DNA from: Nocardioides guangzhouensis
Lineage (GTDB): Bacteria; Actinomycetota; Actinomycetes; Propionibacteriales; Nocardioidaceae
Length of the DNA: 46,331 nucleotides
Reading direction: 5' to 3'
Assembly: GCF_004519545.1 (NCBI RefSeq)
Contig: NZ_SDKM01000037.1
Coordinates: forward strand, 1 to 46,331
Positions within the stretch are counted from its first letter, which is position 1. Every line of letters starts with the position of its first letter. This document shows, in pieces, positions 1 through 6,086 of the stretch. The position numbers and the translations under genes were made by a program. The notes under the pieces were generated by a model that worked only from the letters and a program-made list of their open reading frames with translations, was not told the DNA's origin and did not search any database.

Positions 1-44
1 GAGGTGCCCGGTCTGGATGGTCGAGGTGCCCCGTCTTGTCGGCC
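1..44 (+). repeat. Two diverged 22-base tandem repeat units (left flank)
   Basis: Two consecutive 22-base units (1-22 and 23-44) begin GAGGTGCCC. They match the reverse complement of the repeat at 3837-3892 with two and three mismatches respectively, in exact 22-base register. The array is cut by the window edge, so its true length is unknown. The two arrays are inverted relative to each other and border the nuclease, pepA and gcvT block. Function is unknown. Confidence 0.75.
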
Positions 45-73
45 GGACTGCCGAGACGTCACACGAGCTGGTC

Positions 74-96
74 GCCGGGGCAACAGTCGCCCCGGC
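74..96. repeat. Perfect 8-bp inverted repeat (hairpin)
   Basis: GCCGGGGC at 74-81 pairs with GCCCCGGC at 89-96 around a 7-base loop. It lies 127 bases upstream of the NYN gene and immediately before a second hairpin. It may be a terminator for a gene left of the window or part of a repeat element. There is no T-tract. Confidence 0.6.
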
Positions 97-104
97 AACC
101 GGAT

Positions 105-132
105 CGTATGACGTTGCGCGGGACGTCATACG
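105..132. repeat. Perfect 10-bp inverted repeat CGTATGACGT/ACGTCATACG
   Basis: CGTATGACGT at 105-114 is repeated in inverse at 123-132 with an 8-base spacer. A weaker echo (ATGACGTTG, then ACGTACG) follows at about 168-192, just before the NYN gene. The AT-richer arms and the position upstream of a gene make a regulator binding site possible. A degenerate mobile-element end is also possible. Confidence 0.6.
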
Positions 133-222
133 TCCTGGTCGTCCAGGCGTCCGAGCGGTCACAACGGATGACGTTGTCGTGATCGACGTACGCCGGCGCG
201 TGCGACGTGGGACGCTGCGGCG

Positions 223-966
223 ATGGACCCCAGACCTCGGGTGGCGCTGTTGATCGACGCGGATAACGCTCCGGCGTCAAAGCTCGACCTCATCTTGAGT
301 GAACTGTCGACTTTCGGCGAGACCAACGTCCGACGCGCCTACGGCAACTGGACGTCTGGCCACCTCAAGCAATGGTCCGAGCAACTTCACGAGCACGCGA
401 TCAAGCCGATGCAGCAGTACGACTACTCGAAGGGCAAGAACGCGAGCGACATGGCGATGGTGGTGGACGCGATGGCGCTCCTCTACACCGATCACCCGGA
501 TGCCTTCGCGATTGCGTCGAGCGATGCCGACTTCACACCACTGGTCATGCACCTCCGTGAGAAGGGTGCGGCCGTTTACGGGTTCGGGGAGCAGAAGACA
601 CCAGCACCGTTTGTGAGTGCCTGCTCGCGGTTCCTCTATCTCGATCAACTGGACGAGCCGGATGACCCATCGGCCGGAGTGCCCGCTGGCTCCCTGCAAG
701 CGTCGACTGCGGAGCTCAAGGGCGACACCACGTTGGTGAGATTGCTGCGAGGGGCGGTCCAGGCGTCAGCCGACGAGAGTGGTTGGGCGCGGGTCAGTGC
801 CGTCGGCCAACACATTGCAAACCAGTCGTCGTTCGACGCGCGCAATCGCGGGTATGCGAGTCTCAGCCGCCTCATCAAGGCGACGGACTTGTTCGAGCTG
901 AAGGATGAGGCCACGACCGGCGTCGCAGTCCGGGACAAGCGGTGGGGGAAGCCGAAGAAGAGCTGA
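223..966 (+). CDS. NYN-domain (LabA/DUF88-type) nuclease with OST-HTH/LOTUS domain
   Basis: This is a 247-residue cytosolic protein. The N-terminal NYN (PIN-like) fold shows LLIDADNAP at residues 9-17, DMAMVVDAM near 78-86 and ASSDADFTPL near 99-108, which supply the acidic residues expected for a metal-dependent ribonuclease. Residues of about 170-235 look like an OST-HTH/LOTUS RNA-binding domain. Proteins with this pairing are thought to act on RNA, but the target is unknown. ATG at 223 is used because the NYN strand starts directly after it; no good ribosome binding site precedes it. Codons ending in A or T are noticeably more common than in neighbouring genes and repeats flank it on both sides, which hints at acquisition by transfer. 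It converges with pepA. Confidence 0.85.
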   Translation: MDPRPRVALLIDADNAPASKLDLILSELSTFGETNVRRAYGNWTSGHLKQWSEQLHEHAIKPMQQYDYSKGKNASDMAMVVDAMALLYTDHPDAFAIASSDADFTPLVMHLREKGAAVYGFGEQKTPAPFVSACSRFLYLDQLDEPDDPSAGVPAGSLQASTAELKGDTTLVRLLRGAVQASADESGWARVSAVGQHIANQSSFDARNRGYASLSRLIKATDLFELKDEATTGVAVRDKRWGKPKKS

Positions 967-971
967 CGCGA

Positions 972-1106
972 TGCCGTAAGGCCGCAATTGCAGCCGCACG
1001 ACAGAGAAATCGGCTGCGAACCTGTCATCCGGCTGCAATTGCGCGGTTGTGACGCTGGCCGGCGAAGACCGCTGTGTCATGCGGCTGCAATTGCAGCCTT
1101 GTGACA
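972..1106. repeat. Array of three 32-base palindromes, about 51 bases apart
   Basis: The three copies lie at 972-1003, 1023-1054 and 1075-1106. The consensus is TGTCA, 3 bases, GGCTGCAATTGCAGCC, 3 bases, TGACA. Copy 3 has a perfect 16-base central palindrome (1083-1098) and perfect TGTCA/TGACA ends. Copies 1 and 2 carry a few changes. Spacers are 19 and 20 bases, and start-to-start distances are 51 and 52. The array fills the gap between the convergent NYN gene and pepA. It resembles a cluster of REP-like elements; each unit could form a long hairpin and stop transcription from either side. Confidence 0.8.
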
Positions 1107-1114
1107 GTCGGCCG

Positions 1115-2626
1115 TCAGGCCTCCAGCAACGACTCGAGGTACTCCACCAACGTGGCGACCCCGAAGCCGGTGCCGCCGGTCGGCGTGTAGCCGTGCTCCT
1201 TGCCCGGGTTGAAGCCGGGGCCGGCGATGTCGATGTGGCCCCACGGGATGCCGTCGACGAACTCGCGGAGGAACGCGGCGGCGAAGAGGCCGCCGCCCCA
1301 GCGGACCCAGTCGTGCTGGGAGATGTCGGCGACCTTGGAGCTCTTGATCCGCTCGTTCATCTCCTCCGGGATCGGCATCGGCCAGACCGACTCGCCGGCG
1401 TCGGCGGCGGCCGCGACGAGGGCGTCGCGGATCTCGTCGGTGCCCATGATCGCGGCGACCCGCTCGCCGAGCGCGACCACCATGTGGCCGGTCAGGGTGG
1501 CGATGTCGAGGATGACGTCGGGCTTCTCCTCGGCGGCCATCACGAGCGCGTCGGCCATGATCAGCCGACCCTCGGCGTCCGTGTTGGTCATCTCGACGGT
1601 GGTGCCGCCGCGGATCGTGAGTACGTCGCCCGGGCGCATGGCCGCGCCGGAGATCATGTTCTCCGCCAGAGGGGCGTACGCCGTGAGCTTGATCGGGAGC
1701 CCGAGCTGCGCGACGAGGAAGAGCGTCTGCACGGCCGCCGCGGCGCCGGCCATGTCCTCCTTCATGTGCAGCATCGAGGCGGGCGGCTTGATGGTGTAGC
1801 CGCCGGAGTCGTAGGTGATGCCCTTGCCGATGACGGCGACGTGCTTCGTCGCGCCCTCGGGCGACCAGGTCAGCTTCACCATCCGGGGCGGCGTCGCCGA
1901 GCTGCCGCCGACCGCGAGGATGCCGCCACAGCCGTCGTCAGCGAGCTGCTTCTCGTCCCACACCTGCACGTCGATCTTCGGGGCGACCCGGCCCTTGGTG
2001 ACCTCCTTGTGCTGCGCCACGATCGCGTCCGCCATCGACGGCGGGTTGAGGTCGTTGGCCGGCAGGTTCACCCACTGCCGGGCGCGGTTGACCGCGGTCG
2101 CGAGCTGCTGCGCACGCTCGAACGCCGCGGTGGCCTCGCCCTGCCGGGCGATGCCGCTGAGCACCACCACGTCGCCGGGCTGCTTGCTCTCCGGACGGGT
2201 GTCCTTCTTGTAGGTGTCGAAGGTGTAGGCGCCCAGCACCAGCCCCTCCGTGACCGCGCGCACCAGCTCGGGGGAGTCGGCGGGCAGCGCCACCGCGAGC
2301 GACGCCGCGTTCGTGACGGTCCTCGCGACGACCCCGGCCGCGCGGCGTACGGCGGTCGCGTCGACCTTCGCTGCGTCGCCCAGGCCGACCAGCACGAGCA
2401 GCGGCGAGGCGATGGTGCCGGAGGTCGGGATCTTCGCGGTCTCGCCGGCCTTGCCGGTGAAGCCGAGGGTCTGCAGCAGCGGCCGGAGCCTGCGGCCGTA
2501 GGCCACCGCCACGTCCTGCGCCGCCTCCACCACAGCCGGCCCCTTCGAGGAGGTCGTGACACCGACGACGACGGCGTCGGCACGGGTCTTGGCAGGGCTG
2601 GCGCTGCGGAGGGTGTACGTGGTCAC
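1115..2626 (-). CDS. pepA: Leucyl aminopeptidase (peptidase family M17)
   Basis: This is a 503-residue cytosolic two-metal aminopeptidase that removes N-terminal residues from peptides and normally forms hexamers. M17 signatures are clear: GKGITYDSGG at 267-276 (with the metal-binding Lys and Asp), KEDMAGA at 288-294 and NTDAEGR at 348-354. Length is typical of the family (about 500). The frame stays open to 2926, but that would read through the divergent gcvT gene. GTG at 2626 is preferred because a TAGAGT box ends 7 bases before it, suggesting a leaderless mRNA. The first 150 residues form the usual divergent N-terminal domain. Only 31 bases separate it from gcvT. Confidence 0.95.
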   Translation of the reverse strand: MTTYTLRSASPAKTRADAVVVGVTTSSKGPAVVEAAQDVAVAYGRRLRPLLQTLGFTGKAGETAKIPTSGTIASPLLVLVGLGDAAKVDATAVRRAAGVVARTVTNAASLAVALPADSPELVRAVTEGLVLGAYTFDTYKKDTRPESKQPGDVVVLSGIARQGEATAAFERAQQLATAVNRARQWVNLPANDLNPPSMADAIVAQHKEVTKGRVAPKIDVQVWDEKQLADDGCGGILAVGGSSATPPRMVKLTWSPEGATKHVAVIGKGITYDSGGYTIKPPASMLHMKEDMAGAAAAVQTLFLVAQLGLPIKLTAYAPLAENMISGAAMRPGDVLTIRGGTTVEMTNTDAEGRLIMADALVMAAEEKPDVILDIATLTGHMVVALGERVAAIMGTDEIRDALVAAAADAGESVWPMPIPEEMNERIKSSKVADISQHDWVRWGGGLFAAAFLREFVDGIPWGHIDIAGPGFNPGKEHGYTPTGGTGFGVATLVEYLESLLEA

Positions 2627-2633
2627 GCAGCGC

Positions 2634-2639
2634 ACTCTA
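2634..2639 (-). promoter_or_regulatory. Leaderless -10 box for pepA
   Basis: TAGAGT on the minus strand ends 7 bases before the GTG at 2626. No convincing -35 was seen. Confidence 0.6.
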
Positions 2640-2644
2640 GACGG

Positions 2645-2650
2645 TAGGTT
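2645..2650 (+). promoter_or_regulatory. Leaderless -10 box for gcvT
   Basis: TAGGTT ends 7 bases before the ATG at 2658. It lies only 5 bases from the pepA -10 box on the other strand, so the two RNA polymerase sites must overlap. Confidence 0.6.
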
Positions 2651-2657
2651 CACGCTC

Positions 2658-3767
2658 ATGACCGATGCACAGCTGCTCACCTCACCGCTGCACGACCGGC
2701 ACGTCGCCCTGGGTGCGAAGTTCGCCGAGTTCGGGGGCTGGTCGATGCCGCTGGAGTACGCCACCGGGGTGGTCAAGGAGCACACCGCGGTCCGCGAGTC
2801 CGTCGGCATCTTCGACGTCAGCCACCTCGGCAAGGCGATGGTCACCGGGCCGGGCGCGGCGGCGTACGTCAACGCCACGCTGAGCAACGACCTCGGCCGG
2901 ATCCGGCCGGGCAAGGCGCAGTACACCCTGTGCTGCGACGACGCGACCGGCGGGATCGTCGACGACCTGATCGCCTACCTCCAGGACGACGAGCACGTCC
3001 TGCTGGTGCCCAACGCCGCCAACACCGCCGAGGTCGTACGCCGGCTCCGCGCCGAGGCACCCGAGGGTGTCGAGATCACCGACCACCACACGACGTACGC
3101 CGTCCTGGCGGTGCAGGGCACCAAGTCGGACGAGGTGCTCGACAGGGTCGGCCTGCCGACCGGCCACGAGTACATGTCGTTCGAGGAGGCCCAGTTCGGC
3201 GGCACCGGCGTGGTGGTCTGCCGCACCGGCTACACGGGCGAGCGGGGCTACGAGCTGATCGCCCGCAACGACGTCGCCGGCGAGCTGTGGGACGCGCTGG
3301 TCGCGGCCGGCGAGGAGTTCGGCCTGCTCGCGTGCGGACTCGGCGCCCGCGACACCCTGCGCACCGAGATGGGCTACCCGCTGCACGGGCAGGACATCTC
3401 CCTCGACGTCACCCCCAACCAGGGCCGGGTCGGCTGGGCGGTCGGCTGGAAGAAGGACCGGTTCTGGGGTCGCGAGGTGTTGCTCGCCGAGCGCGAGCAG
3501 GGGCCGGAGCGGCTGCTGCGCGGGCTGCTGGCCACCGGCCGTGGCATCCCGCGTCCGGGCATGAGCGTGACCCTGGCTGCCGACGTACCTCTGTGCGACG
3601 TCACCTCCGGCACCTTCTCGCCGACGCTGAAGAAGGGCATCGGCCTGGCGCTGCTGCCGTCCTTCGTCGAGGAGGGCGCCGAGGTCGGCGTCGACGTCCG
3701 CGGCCGGCGCGAGATCTTCACGGTCGTGAAGCCGCCGTTCGTGGACACCTCGGTCCGCGAGTCCTGA
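2658..3767 (+). CDS. gcvT: Aminomethyltransferase (glycine cleavage system T-protein)
   Basis: This 369-residue protein transfers the methylene group from the H-protein-bound intermediate to tetrahydrofolate, releasing ammonia. The family pattern is visible: SPLHDRHVALGAKFAEFGGW near the N-terminus, GIFDVSHLGK near 43-52, the folate-domain segment GYTGERGYEL near 190-199, and the C-terminal beta-barrel with the GxGIALLP-like stretch. Length fits GcvT (about 365). An upstream in-frame ATG at 2556 lies inside the divergent pepA gene and is rejected. The start at 2658 is supported by a TAGGTT box 7 bases before it. The gene stands alone; gcvH and gcvP are not in the window. No glycine riboswitch fits in the 31-base intergenic gap. 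Confidence 0.93.
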   Translation: MTDAQLLTSPLHDRHVALGAKFAEFGGWSMPLEYATGVVKEHTAVRESVGIFDVSHLGKAMVTGPGAAAYVNATLSNDLGRIRPGKAQYTLCCDDATGGIVDDLIAYLQDDEHVLLVPNAANTAEVVRRLRAEAPEGVEITDHHTTYAVLAVQGTKSDEVLDRVGLPTGHEYMSFEEAQFGGTGVVVCRTGYTGERGYELIARNDVAGELWDALVAAGEEFGLLACGLGARDTLRTEMGYPLHGQDISLDVTPNQGRVGWAVGWKKDRFWGREVLLAEREQGPERLLRGLLATGRGIPRPGMSVTLAADVPLCDVTSGTFSPTLKKGIGLALLPSFVEEGAEVGVDVRGRREIFTVVKPPFVDTSVRES

Positions 3768-3786
3768 CCCCGCGCGCGGCGACCGA

Positions 3787-3823
3787 TGGTTGAGGAGGGC
3801 GTTCTGCGCCCGTCTCGAAACCA
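3787..3823. repeat. Imperfect palindrome between convergent gcvT and cobS
   Basis: The left arm TGGTTGAGGAGGGCG and the right arm CGCCCGTCTCGAAACCA pair with a two-base mismatch and a small bulge around TTCTG. Its position between two convergent genes suits a bidirectional terminator. From memory, elements of this shape (GGTTGAGGAG...CGTCTCGAAACC) recur between genes in Nocardioides and relatives; this could not be tested here. Confidence 0.6.
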
Positions 3824-3836
3824 GCCCTGCAAGCCC

Positions 3837-3892
3837 GGGCACCTCGGCCATCAAGACCGGGCACCTCGGCCATCAAGACCGGGCACCTCGGC
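3837..3892. repeat. 22-base tandem repeat, about 2.5 copies (right flank)
   Basis: Identical units lie at 3837-3858 and 3859-3880, followed by a partial unit at 3881-3892. The core of the unit is GCACCTCGGCCATCAAGACC. The array is the inverse of the units at 1-44 and sits directly downstream of cobS. The exact identity of two copies suggests recent expansion. Confidence 0.85.
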
Positions 3893-3901
3893 GGGGACGG
3901 G

Positions 3902-4729
3902 TCAGGGGAGCAGGAGGGCGGGGACCAGCAGCATGGTGGTGAAGGCGACCTCGACGCCGGCGCCGTAGGTGTCGCCGGTGAGGCCGCCGAACCGGGCGGC
4001 GCAGCGACGGGCGAGGAGCAGGGCCGCTGCGACGGCGACGGCGGCCGCGATCGGCACTGCCAGCGCGACCGCCGGCCACTCGCCGCTGCCGGCGAACCAG
4101 AAGTACCCGGTGCTGCGGGGCAGCGGGCCCTGGTACTGCATGTCGGTCAGCAGGGCGGCCAGGGCAAGCCCGACCACCACGGCGACGAGCGCCGAGCCGG
4201 CGGCCGCAACGGTCGGTACGACGCCCGCGAACGACACCCCGAGCCCGTCGCGGCGCGCGGGAGGGAACGCCGCGGTGCACAGCAGCGGCAGCACGCCGCG
4301 GCTCACCAGGAGCGCGGCGAGGAGAACCCCGGGCCCGGTGCCGGTCGCGACCAGCACCGCCAGCGACGCGACCTGGACCAGCAGCACCAGCGCCAGCGTC
4401 ACGACGCCGAACGGCCCGACGTCCGAGCGGCGCATCACCGCGAGCGCGTGGTCACCCGTGCGACCGGACCCGAGCCCGTCGGCGGTGTCGGCCAGGCCGT
4501 CGAGGTGGAGGCCGCGGGTCAGCAGCGCGAGCGCGGCCACGGCCAGCGCGGCCAGCAGCAGCGGTGGCACGTCGAGGAGCAGCAGCAGGACGAGGGGTAC
4601 GGCGAGCAGCAGCCCGGCCAGGGGTGCGAGCAGCATCGCGCGCGCCGCCGTACGGCGGTCGACGGACGTGGGAGCCGGCACCCGCAGCGCGGTCAGGGTC
4701 CCGAGGCAGAGGCGGAGGGCGTCGCTCAC
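3902..4729 (-). CDS. cobS: Adenosylcobinamide-GDP ribazoletransferase (cobalamin synthase)
   Basis: This 275-residue inner-membrane enzyme joins adenosylcobinamide-GDP to alpha-ribazole, the last assembly step of the B12 coenzyme. Family features include LCLGTLTALRVPAP near the N-terminus, GLHLDGLADTADGLGS near 87-102 and the SDVGPFG segment, with many Leu/Ala-rich membrane helices. The GTG start at 4729 overlaps the cobU stop by 4 bases (GTGA), so translation is probably coupled. It is the last gene of the B12 operon. The usual partner cobT is not in the window. Length is typical (about 250). Confidence 0.92.
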   Translation of the reverse strand: MSDALRLCLGTLTALRVPAPTSVDRRTAARAMLLAPLAGLLLAVPLVLLLLLDVPPLLLAALAVAALALLTRGLHLDGLADTADGLGSGRTGDHALAVMRRSDVGPFGVVTLALVLLVQVASLAVLVATGTGPGVLLAALLVSRGVLPLLCTAAFPPARRDGLGVSFAGVVPTVAAAGSALVAVVVGLALAALLTDMQYQGPLPRSTGYFWFAGSGEWPAVALAVPIAAAVAVAAALLLARRCAARFGGLTGDTYGAGVEVAFTTMLLVPALLLP

Positions 4730-5256
4730 AGGCGGACAGTACGGCCGGCGATGCACCACAGCACGTCGCCACACGCGTCGGCCGCGCGGAGGTTGAGCAC
4801 GCCCATCTCGTCGCGGAACCGACGGCCGGACGCCGTCGCCGGCACCACGCCCTGCCCGACCTCGTTGGTGACCAGCACGACGTCCCGCGGGGTCACGGCG
4901 ACCGCCGCCACGAGCGCGTCCACCTCGTCGTGGACCGCGTCCTCGGCCGTCTCCGCCCAGGTGTCGTCGTCCCAGCCGCCGTGCCGGTCGATCACCCGGG
5001 TCAGCCACAGCGTCAGGCAGTCCACCAGCAGCGGGCCGCCGTCCTCGGTGAGCAGCGCGGCCAGGTCGAGGGTCTCGACCGTCGACCAGGTTGCGGGCCG
5101 CCGGGCCCGGTGCGCGACCACGCGCGTGGTCCACTCGGGGTCGTGGTCGGCGGGGTAGGCGGTCGCCACGTAGGTCACCCCGGCGGTGTCGGCGAGCAGC
5201 GCCTCGGCCGCCCGGGACTTGCCGGACCGGGCGCCGCCGATCACCAGCGTCCTCAT
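4726..5256 (-). CDS. cobU: Adenosylcobinamide kinase / adenosylcobinamide-phosphate guanylyltransferase
   Basis: This is a 176-residue cytosolic bifunctional enzyme that phosphorylates adenosylcobinamide and then attaches GMP. The P-loop GGARSGKS is at residues 7-14, and VTYVATAYP, VAHRARRP and the later VLVTNEVGQGVVP match CobU. It feeds CobS, whose start overlaps its stop. Its ATG at 5256 overlaps the stop of the upstream S-component gene (ATGA). With the transporter genes ahead of it, the enzyme most likely converts imported corrinoid precursors. Confidence 0.93.
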   Translation of the reverse strand: MRTLVIGGARSGKSRAAEALLADTAGVTYVATAYPADHDPEWTTRVVAHRARRPATWSTVETLDLAALLTEDGGPLLVDCLTLWLTRVIDRHGGWDDDTWAETAEDAVHDEVDALVAAVAVTPRDVVLVTNEVGQGVVPATASGRRFRDEMGVLNLRAADACGDVLWCIAGRTVRL

Positions 5257-6086
5257 CGAGGCTCCGCGACGGCGTCGGGGGAGGCGTGCGGGACGAATGC
5301 CGGCGACGCGTCGAACGCCGCCCGCCGTGACACCCGGCGCAGGGCGCGCAGCAACGGCGCCCCGGCCAGCAGCAGGAGCAGGAACGTGAAGATCCCGCGC
5401 GACACGTCCCAGATCGCGGAGGTGATCACGTAGTAGCGGGCGTAGTTCGCCAGGTTCACCGCGGCCGCCGCACCGGGCTCGAAGCTCTGCCCGTCGCCGT
5501 AGAGCCCGAACGGCCAGAACCACAGGTTCATCAGCGCGCCGTAGACCAGGCCGAGAACGAAACCGACGCCGGCGAGCATGAGGATCTCGGAGCGCCCGCG
5601 CACCCGCGGCAGCGAGCCGGACAGGAACCCGATCCAGCCCGCGGCCATCATCTGGAACGGCAGCCACGGCCCGACCCCGCCGGTGAGCAGGGCCCCGACG
5701 AACAGCGTCAGGCAGCCCTGGACGAAGCCGAACCCACGGCCGAACACCCGACCGCCGAGCATGATCACCGCGAACGACGGCTCGAGCCCGGCGACCCCGG
5801 GGGACAGGGCGCGCAGCGCGCCGCCGACCGAGGCGAGCATGCCGAGCAGTGCGATCGCCTTCGCGTCGATGCCGCCGGCGTTCAGCTCGGCCAGCACGAT
5901 CACCGCGAGCAGCGGGAGCACCAGCACGAACACCCACGGCGCGTCGGAGCCGTGCGCCCCGGCCTCGCTGCCACCGGAGGGGTCGAGCACGAACGGCCAC
6001 CCGAACGCCGCCAGCGTCACCACCGACGCGATGACCAGGGCCAGGGTGGCGCCGGTGTGGAAGCGCACCGCGCGGACGTCGCTCAT
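5253..6086 (-). CDS. ECF transporter S-component, probably corrinoid-specific
   Basis: This 277-residue integral membrane protein is probably the substrate-binding subunit of an energy-coupling factor importer. About six hydrophobic helices are visible, starting at residues 11-31, with an acidic and glycine-rich extracytoplasmic loop near 35-48. The GLVYGALMNLWFWPFG stretch resembles CbrT-type cobalamin S-components. Substrate is inferred from context: the B12 riboswitch, CobU and CobS in the same operon. ATG at 6086 is chosen over the upstream in-frame ATG because it overlaps the stop of the ATPase gene by 4 bases. No periplasmic binding protein is encoded nearby, as expected for ECF systems. 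Confidence 0.85.
   Translation of the reverse strand: MSDVRAVRFHTGATLALVIASVVTLAAFGWPFVLDPSGGSEAGAHGSDAPWVFVLVLPLLAVIVLAELNAGGIDAKAIALLGMLASVGGALRALSPGVAGLEPSFAVIMLGGRVFGRGFGFVQGCLTLFVGALLTGGVGPWLPFQMMAAGWIGFLSGSLPRVRGRSEILMLAGVGFVLGLVYGALMNLWFWPFGLYGDGQSFEPGAAAAVNLANYARYYVITSAIWDVSRGIFTFLLLLLAGAPLLRALRRVSRRAAFDASPAFVPHASPDAVAEPR

Noticed and set aside
972..1106. Short CRISPR array
   Set aside because: Repeat and spacer sizes look superficially right, but the repeats are near-perfect palindromes that differ from each other, one copy is arguably inverted, spacers are only 19-20 bases and no cas gene is near.
1049..2647. Plus-strand 532-residue open frame over pepA
   Set aside because: It is antisense to a clear M17 peptidase and its translation is low-complexity Arg/Gly/Val-rich, as expected from GC-rich shadow frames.
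2627..2926. N-terminal extension of PepA to position 2926
   Set aside because: It would overlap the divergent gcvT coding region, has no similarity to M17 proteins, and a leaderless promoter marks the GTG at 2626.
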